Both the position numbers and the translations under genes were made by a program. Positions 1 through 12,205 of a DNA stretch of 20,732 bases are shown one piece after another; the stretch's first letter is position 1; each line of letters opens with the position of its first letter. The stretch spans positions 1 to 20,732 of the forward strand of contig JAKAIH010000002.1 of the NCBI GenBank assembly GCA_021825225.1. Reading direction: 5' to 3'. This DNA comes from Pseudomonadota bacterium. Lineage in GTDB: Bacteria; Pseudomonadota; Gammaproteobacteria; Burkholderiales; SG8-39. A model generated the notes under the pieces. The model searched no databases and was not told the DNA's origin. It saw only the letters and a program-made list of their open reading frames with translations.

Positions 1-4539
<4,539 letters not shown>

Positions 4540-4543
4540 ACGC

Positions 4544-5092
4544 ATGAAACCTCGGGCGTATAACTGCATGCGCATCCTGGCGATCATCGCGTTGGGACTG
4601 ATGACTGCCGCCTGCGGCTTTCAGTTGCGCGGCCAGGCCACGCTGCCGTTCGAGACGCTCTATGTCGACATCCCCGCGATCTCGCCGCTGGGCATCGAAT
4701 TGAAGCGCAACATCATCGCCGGCACCCACACCAGACTGGTGGACAAACCGAGCGAGGCGCAGGCGATCCTCGACTTGACATCCGAAGAGCGCGGCAAAAG
4801 CATTTTGTCCTTCGACACCTCCGGCCGGGTGCGCGAATTCCAGCTGCGCTACCGCCTGAGTTTCCGCGTCCACGACGCGAAGGGCCGCGATTACCTGCCG
4901 CAAAGCGAAATCCGGCTCACGCGCGACATCTCCTTCAACGACGCGCAGGTGCTGTCCAAGGAATCGGAGGAGCAGTTGCTGTTCCGCGACATGCAAAGCG
5001 ACATGGTGCAGCAGATCCTGCGCCGCCTCGCCGCCGCGCCCGCGGAGCCGATCGCGTTCGAGCCCAAGCCGAAAGATGCTGCTGCGCGCTGA
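4544..5092 (+). CDS. lptE: LPS-assembly lipoprotein LptE
   Basis: Outer-membrane lipoprotein that plugs the LptD barrel and helps insert lipopolysaccharide at the cell surface. 182 residues, normal for the family. It has a short signal peptide followed by TAAC at residues 21-24, with the lipidated cysteine at 24. Threonine at -3 is off the strict lipobox, but E. coli LptE shows the same feature. The cysteine is followed by GFQLRG, the typical mature start. An in-frame ATG at 4568 is an alternative start that would leave only 15 residues before the cysteine. Neither start has a strong Shine-Dalgarno. The position between leuS and holA is the conserved one in proteobacteria and supports the call. 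Confidence 0.92.
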   Translation: MKPRAYNCMRILAIIALGLMTAACGFQLRGQATLPFETLYVDIPAISPLGIELKRNIIAGTHTRLVDKPSEAQAILDLTSEERGKSILSFDTSGRVREFQLRYRLSFRVHDAKGRDYLPQSEIRLTRDISFNDAQVLSKESEEQLLFRDMQSDMVQQILRRLAAAPAEPIAFEPKPKDAAAR

Positions 5093-6080
5093 GGAGCTGG
5101 AACGCCACCTCGCGCGCGGCCTGGCGCCTCTGTACATCATCCACGGCGACGAGCCGCTGCAGTCGCTGGAGGCGGCCGACGCGATCCGCGCCCGGGCGCG
5201 CACCCAGGGTTTTGCCGAGCGCGAGGTGCTCACGGTGGAGCGCGGCTTCGACTGGGGCCTGCTCGGCGCAAGCGGCGCCAACCTGTCGCTGTTCTCGTCG
5301 AAAAAGCTGATCGAGCTGCGCATCCCCGGCGGCAAGCCCGGCACCGAGGGCGCGGCGGCGATCGTGCAATACTGTTCCGCGCTGGTTGCCGACGTGCTCG
5401 CCATCGTGAGCCTGCCCAAGCTCGACCGCAGAAGCCAGGACGCGGCCTGGTTCAAGGCGCTCACGCGCGAGGGCGCGCTGATCAACACCTTCCAGGTGGA
5501 ACGCGCGCAGTTGCCGCAGTGGATCGCGGCACGGCTCGCGCGGCAAAAGCAGAAGGCCGGGCGCGAAACGCTGCAATTCCTCGCCGACAGCGTGGAGGGC
5601 AATCTGCTCGCCGCGCACCAGGAAATCCAGAAGCTCGGCTTGCTGTTTCCCCCCGGTGAACTCGACTTCGACGCGGTGTGCGCGGCGGTGCTCAATGTCG
5701 CGCGCTACGATGCGTTCAAGCTGAACGAGGCGATGCTCGCCGGCGACAAGGCGCGCCTCGCGCGCATGCTCGAGGGCTTGAAGAGCGAAGGCGAAGCCCC
5801 GCCCAAGATCCTGTGGGTGCTCTCCGAGGAGATTCGCGCCGTGGCCAAGGTGCAGGCGGGCCTCGCCCAGGGCGAGGACCTGCAGCGGCTCTACGGCAAC
5901 AACCGCGTCTGGGGCGAAGCGCGCCAGCGGGCGGTGGCCGGAGCCGCGCGCCGGCTGAAAGCCGCAGCGCTGGCCCAGGCGCTGCGCCACGCCGCGCGCA
6001 TCGACCGCACCATCAAGGGCCTGGCGCGCGGCGATGTCTGGGACGAGTTGCTGCAACTGTGCCTGCGCTTCGCGCACTAG
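5076..6080 (+). CDS. holA: DNA polymerase III subunit delta
   Basis: Clamp-loader subunit that opens the beta sliding clamp. 334 residues against about 343 in E. coli. The N-terminal LYIIHGDEPLQSLEAADAIR is the family signature, followed by an AAA+-like domain without a working P-loop and an all-helical C-terminal collar domain. The stretch with KLGLLFPPGELDFDAV and the C-terminal DVWDELLQLCLRFA fit the family. The start overlaps the end of lptE by 17 bases, which implies translational coupling. The usual next genes (nadD or proA in many relatives) are absent here. Confidence 0.94.
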   Translation: MLLRAEELERHLARGLAPLYIIHGDEPLQSLEAADAIRARARTQGFAEREVLTVERGFDWGLLGASGANLSLFSSKKLIELRIPGGKPGTEGAAAIVQYCSALVADVLAIVSLPKLDRRSQDAAWFKALTREGALINTFQVERAQLPQWIAARLARQKQKAGRETLQFLADSVEGNLLAAHQEIQKLGLLFPPGELDFDAVCAAVLNVARYDAFKLNEAMLAGDKARLARMLEGLKSEGEAPPKILWVLSEEIRAVAKVQAGLAQGEDLQRLYGNNRVWGEARQRAVAGAARRLKAAALAQALRHAARIDRTIKGLARGDVWDELLQLCLRFAH

Positions 6081-6182
6081 GATCTGTTGACCCGCAGCCG
6101 AAATTACTTTAGCTTTGACCGCAGACCACGCGCGCCGATGACAGCGCTGCATCTCCCTTCACGCACCAAGCGAGAGGAATCC

Positions 6183-6479
6183 ATGAGCAAGCGATTGATG
6201 ACCCTGGCCCTTGCATGCACCCTGCTTTCGATCGGCTCGATAGCGCAGGCCGGCAAACCCTGCCCCTGGAACGACAAGCAGCTGCCGGAAAAATCCAGAA
6301 TATGCAAAGCCGGCACCATCCAGCAGTGCCAGGACGGCCAGTGGCAAAGCACGGGGATTAAATGCACCGCCAGGTTCCGCCAGGACGAGCGCGCCGAAGC
6401 CGCCGAGGTTCTGCGCACGCCGGCCGGCTCGCGCCTGACGCGCGAGCGCATCGTCGCGCGCATCGCCCCGGCGTCCTGA
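6183..6479 (+). CDS. Small secreted four-cysteine protein, uncharacterised
   Basis: 98 residues. I chose the ATG at 6183 because AGAGGA at 6173-6178 is a good ribosome-binding site and the start opens a clean signal peptide (residues 1-23, ending AQA). The mature part has four cysteines at 27, 41, 49 and 61, in a pattern where a glycine-rich CKAGT turn is followed by CQDGQW and then C. This is compatible with two disulfides in the periplasm. The spacing resembles small proteins of the DUF1496 kind, a tentative likeness from memory. The tail after residue 63 is charged (RQDERAEAAE). A TTG at 6087 would extend the frame by 32 residues and destroy the signal peptide, so it was not used. Function unknown. 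Confidence 0.75.
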   Translation: MSKRLMTLALACTLLSIGSIAQAGKPCPWNDKQLPEKSRICKAGTIQQCQDGQWQSTGIKCTARFRQDERAEAAEVLRTPAGSRLTRERIVARIAPAS

Positions 6480-6608
6480 GGGCCGCGCGCGCCTGGCCTT
6501 TGCCGGATTTCGCAGGCCGATTCCGAACGCAGGCCCGGTGCGCAGCCGGACCGGTCGGCAGCGCTGCTTCCCTCCTGTGCCCAGATTTCCTTCCTGAAGA
6601 GACCGACG

Positions 6609-7580
6609 ATGAAAAAACTACTGTATGCATTTGCGGCGCTCGCCGCCCTGCTGGCCTGGACCGATGCCGCCCTGGCCGATACCTATCCGAGCAAGCCGGT
6701 GCACATCATTGTGCCGTTTCCGGCAGGCGGAGCGATAGACATCATCGTGCGCACCAGCGCGCAGCAGCTGTCGAAGGAACTCGGGCAGCCGATGTTGATC
6801 GAGAACCGCCCTGGCGCCAGCGGCAACATCGGCGCGGACGCGGTGGCCAAGAGCGCGGCCGACGGCTATACCTTGCTCGCCGGCACTTCCGCCACCCACG
6901 GCGCCAATCCCGCCCTCTATACCAAGCTCGCTTACGATGCGCGCCGCGATTTCGTGCCCGTGGCGCATATCGCCGGCGTGCCCAATGTGCTGGTGGTGAC
7001 GCCAGCCTCGGGCATAAACACGCTGGCCGACCTGGTGCAGCAGGCGCGCGCCAAGCCGGGCAAGCTGAGCTATGGTTCGGCCGGCAGCGGCACTTCCCTG
7101 CATCTCGCGGGCGAACTGTTCCGCAGCGCGGCCGGCGTCGATGTGCTGCACGTCCCGTACAAGGGCGCGGCGCCCGCGACCACAGACCTGCTCGGCGGCC
7201 AGATCACCATGATGTTCAACACCGTTCCGGTGGCGCTGCCCTTGATTCGTTCGGGCAAGCTCAAGGCGCTTGCGGTGACTTCGCCGAAACGGCACTTCGC
7301 CCTGCCCGACGTGCCGACCTTCACCGAACTGGGTTACCCCTCGGTGGCGTCGGCCACCTGGGTGGGCCTGTTCGCACCGGCCGGCACCCCGCGTGAAGTA
7401 GTCGCCAAGGTGGCGCAGGCCCTGGAGCGCGCCTTGCGCGAAAAGACAGTGGTCGACACGCTCCGGCTGCAGGGCGCAGAGCCCCAGTTCATGGACTCCG
7501 CGGCGTTCGGGCACTACGTGGACGGCGAGATCACGCGCTGGGGCGGCGTAGTGCGCGCAGCCGGCATCAAGCTCGATTAA
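6609..7580 (+). CDS. Tripartite tricarboxylate transporter substrate-binding protein (Bug/TctC family)
   Basis: Periplasmic solute-binding protein that captures a carboxylate or related small molecule. 323 residues. The signal peptide ends ALA at residue 23, and the mature protein starts DTYPSKPVHIIVPFPAGGAID, the family hallmark with the ligand-loop GG and aspartate. Further family blocks are ENRPGASGNIGAD, DGYTLL, the YGSAGSGTSLHLAGELF region, HVPYKG and LFAPAGTPREVV. No tctA or tctB membrane subunits are in the window, so it is an orphan, as is common for the many Bug paralogues of Burkholderiales. The ligand cannot be read from sequence. GAAGAG about ten bases upstream serves as ribosome-binding site. 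Confidence 0.93.
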   Translation: MKKLLYAFAALAALLAWTDAALADTYPSKPVHIIVPFPAGGAIDIIVRTSAQQLSKELGQPMLIENRPGASGNIGADAVAKSAADGYTLLAGTSATHGANPALYTKLAYDARRDFVPVAHIAGVPNVLVVTPASGINTLADLVQQARAKPGKLSYGSAGSGTSLHLAGELFRSAAGVDVLHVPYKGAAPATTDLLGGQITMMFNTVPVALPLIRSGKLKALAVTSPKRHFALPDVPTFTELGYPSVASATWVGLFAPAGTPREVVAKVAQALERALREKTVVDTLRLQGAEPQFMDSAAFGHYVDGEITRWGGVVRAAGIKLD

Positions 7581-7594
7581 GGCTCTGTGACAAA

Positions 7595-7614
7595 ACGAGG
7601 GGATACCCCCTCGT
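7595..7614. terminator. GC-rich hairpin after the TctC-type gene
   Basis: Perfect 8-bp stem ACGAGGGG / CCCCTCGT with a four-base loop ATAC, 14 bases after the stop at 7580. There is no T-run on the plus strand, so it is not a textbook intrinsic terminator, but it sits between convergent genes. It is part of a larger folded element covering 7582-7674. Confidence 0.5.
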
Positions 7615-7631
7615 GCTCCCCTAAGTCGGAT

Positions 7632-7655
7632 CGTAACAAAGTGACTTTTGTTACG
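7632..7655. terminator. Second hairpin between convergent genes
   Basis: Perfect 9-bp stem CGTAACAAA / TTTGTTACG with loop GTGACT. It lies 28 bases beyond the end of the large minus-strand coiled-coil gene, which reads toward it. On either strand one arm ends in T-rich sequence, so it could terminate both transcripts. Confidence 0.45.
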
Positions 7656-7683
7656 GGTTCCGAGTTCACAGCGCTTGCCTGAA

Positions 7684-10600
7684 TCAGCGCGCTTTGCGCT
7701 TCTTGGCGGCCGCGCGCGCCGCAAACCCGGCGGAATCGGTGTCCAGCTTCAGCACCGGCACCGACGACCGAGCAACGCCCGCGCCTGACCGGCTTGCCCA
7801 ATCGCGCAAGGGCGCAGCGCCGTTCTGCGCAGCCGGCTGCAGCCAGAGCGCGTGCGCGCCCATGCCCAGCGCGAACGCGAGCACCAGCAGCGCCGCGGGC
7901 GCGGCAGCTTTGCGCCAGCCCGCCCCGGCGCGCCTGAGCGCGATCTGCCTGCGTTCGCCCGCAGCCTGGGCGCGCCGGGCCGCGTCCGCGACCGCCTGCG
8001 CGGCAAGCGCGGCCGACCCGGCTTCCAGCCGGGCGCGTTCTCTGGCCGAGGCCAAGGCCGCCTCCTCCGCGCGCAGCTTACTTTTCCCGGACTCGGCGCG
8101 CGCCCGCTCCGCGTCCAATCGCGCCCTGGCCTTGTCTTCCGCCTGTCGCCCGGCGCGCGCGCGGGCTTCGGCCCGCTCCCGTTCCCGCTCCAATGCCGCA
8201 AATGCCCCCTGCGCTGCCTGCCCTGCCTCTTCTTCGGCGCTCGCTCGCAGCGCGGCCGCCTGGTCCGCTGCGAGCTCCGCGGCAGCGCGCTCCGCAGCGG
8301 CCGTCTGCAATCTGCGCTCCTCCGCGGCACGGCCCCGCGCCAGTTCTTCCGCCTCGCACTCGAGCGCTTCCCGTTCTCGCGCCCGTTGCGCCGCCTTGCG
8401 TTCTTCCTCTGCGCGCCGCCCGGCCGCCGCGCGCTCTGCGATTTCGCGCTGGGCACGCTGGCGCGCTGCCTCCGTGGCGAGCGCGTCGGCCCGCGCGCGT
8501 TCTTGCGCCTGTTGCTGCGCCTGCTCCTCCGCCGCGAGCCGCGCCTGCGCCGCAGCTTCCAGGCGGCGCTCTGCTTCGGCGTGCTCGCGCGCCAGGGACT
8601 CAGCTGCCGCTTCGGTTTCGGCTCTCGCCGCCGCTGCGGCTGCCAGCGCCCTTTCGCTGACTTCGCGCTCGCGCATGGCAGCCAGCGCCTGCGCCTCCTC
8701 TTTCTCGCGCGCTTGCGCCGCCTGTTCTGCGCGCTGCTCCACAACGATTGCGTCCTCGGCCTGTTGCCTTGCCCGCGCCTCGGCCTCGCTGCGTTCGTGC
8801 GCCCGCTCTGCGGCTGCCTCCTCCTCGCGTTCGCGCTCTGCCGCCGCTGCGACTGCCGCGGCATCGGCCTGCGCACGCTCCTGCGCCAGCGCTTCGGCTC
8901 GCGCCTCGGCGCCGGCTCTCGCCGCGGCTGCAGCCGCCAGACGGCGTTCGGCGGCTTCGCGTTCACGAGTCGCGTGTAGCGCTTGCTCCTGAGCCTCGGT
9001 CCGTGTTTTCGCCGCCCCCTCCGCGCGCTGCTCTTCCGCAATGCGCCGCCGTGCAGCCTCCAGCGCGTTCGCCTCGGCTGCAGCGCGCTCGCGCGCAGCC
9101 GTTTCCTGATCGCGCTCCGCTTGCGCGCGGCGCTCCGCAGCCTGGGTCAGTGCCGCCTCCGCGGCTTGGCGCTCCTGCGCCAGGGCCGCAGCTTCCAGCT
9201 CCGCTTGCGCCTTGCGTTCCACCGCCGCCGCGGCTTCCAGTTCCGCTGCCTCGCGCGCCTTTGCTTGTATCGAGAGGGCGCGCTCCGCAGTCGCCCGCGC
9301 CTCGCTTTGCGCGAGTAATTGCGCCTCCTGCTGTGCCCGCAGCTGCGCGGACGACTCTGCCTCCGCTTCGGCCTGCGCGCGCGCGGTCGCGGCCTGTGCG
9401 GCTTGCGCTTCGGCGAGCATGGCCGTCTCGGCGCTGACCCTGGCTGCCTCCTCGGCGCGCCTGCGGCCGGCTGCGGCCTCGGCCGCAAGCGCATCGGCCT
9501 CGGCGCGGCTGCGTGCCTGCTCGGCGGCCAGCGCTTGTGCCTGTGCGCGCTCGCGCGCAGCGGCTTCCTGATCGCGCTCCGCTTGCGCGCGGCGTTCCGC
9601 AGCCTGGACCAGTGCCGCCTCCGCGGCTTGGCGCGCCTGGGTCTGCTCCGACAGCGCACGCTCCGCGGTCGCCCGCGCCTTGCTTTGCGCCAGCGCCAGC
9701 GCTTCTTGTTCGGCGCGCACCCGGGCGGCGCCTGTCGCCTCGCTCTCCGCCCGTGCCCGCATCGCCGCGGCCTGTAGCGCTTGCGCTTCGGCGAGCGCCA
9801 GCGCCTCGGCGTTCGCCTGCAGCTGCGCCTCCGCTTCCAGGCGCAGTTGCGCAGCCTGCTCCAACGCCTGCTCGGCTGCAACACGCGCCTCGGCTTCGGC
9901 CTGGGCGCGCACGTCGGCATCGGCGCGCGCCCGCGCTGCCTGCTCAGCGGCCTGTTCTGCCGCCATGCGCGCTTGCGCCAGCTCGCCGGCTTCGCGTTCC
10001 GCCGCGGCATGCTCGAGCGCGAGCTCTTCGGCTTCGCGCCCGGCCGCGAGTTTCGCCTCGGCCGCCGCCCTGGCCTCGCGCTCCGCCAGCGATCGCCGCG
10101 CTGCGGCCTCGTGCGCGCGCGCCGCCTCGTCGCGGCGGCGCGCGATCTCTTCCAGCTCGGCTTGTTCCAGCGACGCGCGCTGCCGCGCTTGCGCTTCGGC
10201 GGCACTCTCGGCTTCGCGGCGCTGCCGTTCCTGCGCCTGCGCCGCCTGCTCGGCGAATATGCGCGCCTTGACCTGCGTTGCGACATCCGCATCCGCCTGC
10301 GCCCTCTGCCGCGCTATTTTCATTGCTGAAGTTTCGCGACGGCTGCGCTGCTCCGCCGCGTCGCGCAGCTTGCGCTCGGCATCCTCGCGGCGCCGCGCGT
10401 GGTCCAGCGCCTCCTGATCGTGCCGCGCCTTCTCCGCCTCTATCCTGACGGAGTCGCGCTCCTGCTGTACGCGCTGCTGCGCTTCGGCTTCGAGCTGTGC
10501 CAACAGCGTTTCGGCCCCGGCAGCGTGCGCCAGCTCGCGCACTTCGTCCGGCGAAAATGTATCCCTCACCCGGCGCTGCTGATCGGCTTCGGCAAGGCGG

Positions 10601-10794
10601 CGCCTTACTTCGGTCCAATAACTTTCGTCTTCGGCTGAACTCGCATTCGGCGCGGCTTTTGCAAGGGCGCTTGCTGCGGCCGGACTGGCTTTGCCAGACG
10701 GGCCCGCAGGCGCATCGGCACTCCCGGAATGCCGTCCGCGCAAATCGCGGCGCTTGCGCTCCGCGTTCTTCAGGTGATCGAGCAGACGGCTCAT
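7684..10794 (-). CDS. Giant Ala/Glu/Arg-rich coiled-coil protein with C-terminal membrane anchor
   Basis: 1036 residues, function unknown. The N-terminus MSRLLDHLKNAERKRRD resembles the short start motif of GspB-like and related membrane proteins (MSxLLDALKxAExxR). A low-complexity Ala/Ser/Pro linker follows (about 18-55). From about 60 to 955 lies near-continuous predicted coiled coil built from Ala, Glu, Arg and Gln. One hydrophobic helix occupies about 963-985 (AALLVLAFALGMGAHALWL). A 51-residue basic tail ends KKRKAR. With no signal peptide, the long rod is probably cytoplasmic and tethered by its C-terminus. Internal duplications are visible at both protein and DNA level. No Shine-Dalgarno precedes the ATG at 10794. 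Reverse-frame ORFs across it are composition artefacts. TolA-like, GspB-like or cytoskeletal roles are all guesses. Confidence 0.8.
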   Translation of the reverse strand: MSRLLDHLKNAERKRRDLRGRHSGSADAPAGPSGKASPAAASALAKAAPNASSAEDESYWTEVRRRLAEADQQRRVRDTFSPDEVRELAHAAGAETLLAQLEAEAQQRVQQERDSVRIEAEKARHDQEALDHARRREDAERKLRDAAEQRSRRETSAMKIARQRAQADADVATQVKARIFAEQAAQAQERQRREAESAAEAQARQRASLEQAELEEIARRRDEAARAHEAAARRSLAEREARAAAEAKLAAGREAEELALEHAAAEREAGELAQARMAAEQAAEQAARARADADVRAQAEAEARVAAEQALEQAAQLRLEAEAQLQANAEALALAEAQALQAAAMRARAESEATGAARVRAEQEALALAQSKARATAERALSEQTQARQAAEAALVQAAERRAQAERDQEAAARERAQAQALAAEQARSRAEADALAAEAAAGRRRAEEAARVSAETAMLAEAQAAQAATARAQAEAEAESSAQLRAQQEAQLLAQSEARATAERALSIQAKAREAAELEAAAAVERKAQAELEAAALAQERQAAEAALTQAAERRAQAERDQETAARERAAAEANALEAARRRIAEEQRAEGAAKTRTEAQEQALHATREREAAERRLAAAAAARAGAEARAEALAQERAQADAAAVAAAAEREREEEAAAERAHERSEAEARARQQAEDAIVVEQRAEQAAQAREKEEAQALAAMREREVSERALAAAAAARAETEAAAESLAREHAEAERRLEAAAQARLAAEEQAQQQAQERARADALATEAARQRAQREIAERAAAGRRAEEERKAAQRAREREALECEAEELARGRAAEERRLQTAAAERAAAELAADQAAALRASAEEEAGQAAQGAFAALERERERAEARARAGRQAEDKARARLDAERARAESGKSKLRAEEAALASARERARLEAGSAALAAQAVADAARRAQAAGERRQIALRRAGAGWRKAAAPAALLVLAFALGMGAHALWLQPAAQNGAAPLRDWASRSGAGVARSSVPVLKLDTDSAGFAARAAAKKRKAR
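9083..9172. repeat. Direct repeat copy 1 inside the coiled-coil gene
   Basis: This 90-bp stretch matches 9545-9634 in the same orientation with five mismatches by my alignment. The copies are 462 bp (154 codons) apart, so the reading frame is kept. It encodes the protein block QAAEAALTQAAERRAQAERD and its continuation. Confidence 0.75.
9545..9634. repeat. Direct repeat copy 2 inside the coiled-coil gene
   Basis: Partner of 9083-9172, encoding QAAEAALVQAAERRAQAERD and its continuation. A second, shorter similarity (around 9271-9310 against 9649-9688) is offset by 378 bp (126 codons). The duplicated unit therefore differs between copies by a 28-codon insertion or deletion. Confidence 0.75.
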
Positions 10795-10932
10795 GCGCTG
10801 CCGGCTGCGCCGCGGCTCATCGCGTACTCGGCATCGGCCGCCGGGTTCATCGGGCTCGACGCTCGAAAGCGTAAGAGAAATCCATCGGTGCGCATGCGGT
10901 CTCGTCCGGGCATCGGGCGCCGGTCAGACTGG

Positions 10933-10961
10933 ATAATACTCGACCGGAATTTATCGGTTAA
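10933..10961 (-). promoter_or_regulatory. Candidate sigma-70 promoter for the coiled-coil gene
   Basis: On the minus strand, TTAACC (10961-10956, 4/6 to the -35 box) and TATTAT (10938-10933, 5/6 to the -10 box) are separated by exactly 17 bases. It lies in the only AT-rich patch of the intergenic region and would give a leader of about 130 bases. Confidence 0.4.
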
Positions 10962-11010
10962 TCAAAATTTTTGTGTGGCTCGCGCCAGTGATTCAGTTGA
11001 CGGCACAAGC

Positions 11011-11025
11011 TGTTGCGATGCAACA
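11011..11025. promoter_or_regulatory. 15-base palindrome, possible operator
   Basis: TGTTGC-GAT-GCAACA is a perfect 6-bp inverted repeat with a three-base centre, 100 bases before the plus-strand gene. It could bind a dimeric regulator or form a small RNA hairpin. No cognate regulator is visible next to it. Confidence 0.3.
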
Positions 11026-11125
11026 TTCGGCTTCGGTTGCAGCACAATAAGAACTGCAGACGCCGGCGCGATGTTGCGCGGCCCGGCGTTGACGTTTCAC
11101 GCACGGTCTATTCCAGGGTGGGGAT

Positions 11126-12139
11126 ATGAAGTATTGCATTGTGGGTGCAGGCTCGATCGGCGGCTTCGTGGGGGCGAAGCTCGCGCTCGCCGGCGAGGAT
11201 GTGACCCTGGTCGCGCGTGGCGCCAACCTGCAGGCAATCCGCGCGCACGGCATGCGCCTGATCATGCACGACGGCACCGAGCAGGTCGCGCAAAACGTGC
11301 GCAGCGCCGCCACGCCGGCCGAAGCCGGGCCGCACGACATCGTCATCCTCGGAATGAAAGCGCACCAGGTGGCGGCCGTGGCAACGGATCTCGCCGCGCT
11401 GTGCCACAAGGATACGGTCGTCATTCCGATGCAGAACGGCATCCCCTGGTGGTATTTCCAGCGCCATGGAGGCGAGTTCGACGGTCGCGTCGTGACCAGC
11501 GTCGATCCCGACGGGGCGATTGCCGCGGCCGTGGATCCGCGGCGCCTGCTCGGCTGCGTCGTCTATCCCGCCTGCGAACTGGCAGCACCCGGCGTGGTGC
11601 GCCACATCGAGGGCGACCGTTTTCCGCTGGGGGAACTGGACGGATCGAGCAGCGCGCGTGTAAACGCAATCGCCGAAACCTTCGCGCGCGCCGGGCTCAA
11701 GGCGCCGGTGCTGGACAATATCCGTTCCGAGATCTGGCTCAAGCTGTGGGGCAACCTGACGTTCAACCCGATCAGTTCGCTCACGCATTCCACGCTGGTC
11801 GACATCTGCCAGTTCCCGCTCACGCGCGATCTCGCCGCCGCGATGATGCGCGAGGCGCAGGCCGTGGCCAACCGCCTCGGCGTCAGCTTCCGCGTGACGC
11901 TGGAGAAGCGCATTGCCGGCGCCGAGCGCGTGGGCAAGCACAAGACTTCGATGCTGCAGGATGTGGAGGCCGGACGCGATCCGGAGATCGACGCCCTGGT
12001 CGGCTCGGTGATCGAAGTCGGGCGCATCGTCGGTGAGCCGACGCCGCACATCGAAGCCGTGTTCGCGCTGGTGAAACTGCTCGCGCGCACCATGCGCGAG
12101 GAAAAAGTCTACATTCGCGCGCATCCGTTCATCGGCTAG
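11126..12139 (+). CDS. 2-dehydropantoate 2-reductase family protein (PanE/ApbA fold)
   Basis: NADP-dependent reductase of the ketopantoate reductase family, cytoplasmic. 337 residues, slightly longer than E. coli PanE (303). The Rossmann motif GAGSIGG is at residues 7-13 and MQNGIPWWYF fits the substrate-domain boundary. Lysine 206 in WLKLWGNLTFNP corresponds to the catalytic lysine, and TSMLQD with Ser275 and Glu287 in the DPEID stretch corresponds to the substrate-binding Ser and Glu. GGTGGGG just before the ATG is the ribosome-binding site. The key residues are kept, but no other pantothenate gene is nearby and such paralogues often act on other 2-oxo acids. I therefore give no symbol. Confidence 0.87.
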   Translation: MKYCIVGAGSIGGFVGAKLALAGEDVTLVARGANLQAIRAHGMRLIMHDGTEQVAQNVRSAATPAEAGPHDIVILGMKAHQVAAVATDLAALCHKDTVVIPMQNGIPWWYFQRHGGEFDGRVVTSVDPDGAIAAAVDPRRLLGCVVYPACELAAPGVVRHIEGDRFPLGELDGSSSARVNAIAETFARAGLKAPVLDNIRSEIWLKLWGNLTFNPISSLTHSTLVDICQFPLTRDLAAAMMREAQAVANRLGVSFRVTLEKRIAGAERVGKHKTSMLQDVEAGRDPEIDALVGSVIEVGRIVGEPTPHIEAVFALVKLLARTMREEKVYIRAHPFIG

Positions 12140-12155
12140 GCGCCTGCCGCCTGAC

Positions 12156-12178
12156 CCGGGGGTGCAGCCTACCCCCGG
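12156..12178. terminator. GC-rich hairpin between convergent genes
   Basis: Perfect 8-bp stem CCGGGGGT / ACCCCCGG with a 7-base loop, 16 bases after the plus-strand stop at 12139 and 27 bases past the end of the convergent apt-like gene. It lacks a T-run. Likely a transcription barrier or mRNA 3'-end stabiliser. Confidence 0.5.
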
Positions 12179-12205
12179 TACGCATCCCGATGGCACGCGA
12201 CCACC

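Larger units (their letters stand above)
10795..11125. other. 331-bp divergent intergenic region
   Basis: Separates the coiled-coil gene (minus) from the ketopantoate-reductase family gene (plus). It holds an AT-rich patch at about 10930-10980 with a candidate minus-strand promoter, and a 15-base palindrome at 11011-11025. I found no convincing plus-strand promoter and no small gene or RNA. Confidence 0.6.

Noticed and set aside
6087..6115. Promoter TTGACC plus TAGCTT before the small secreted protein
   Set aside because: Spacing is 17 bases, but the -10 match is only 3/6, too weak to list as a feature.
7582..7674. Remnant of an insertion sequence end
   Set aside because: The outer inverted repeats are only 6-9 bases long, and no transposase fragment or target duplication is seen. 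Kept as a structured element of unknown type.
7694..8992. 432-residue Ala/Ser/Arg-rich open frame antisense to the coiled-coil gene, with others up to 10417
   Set aside because: All mirror the biased GCG/CGC codons of the minus-strand gene. The N-terminal motif, membrane helix and coiled-coil pattern support only the minus frame.
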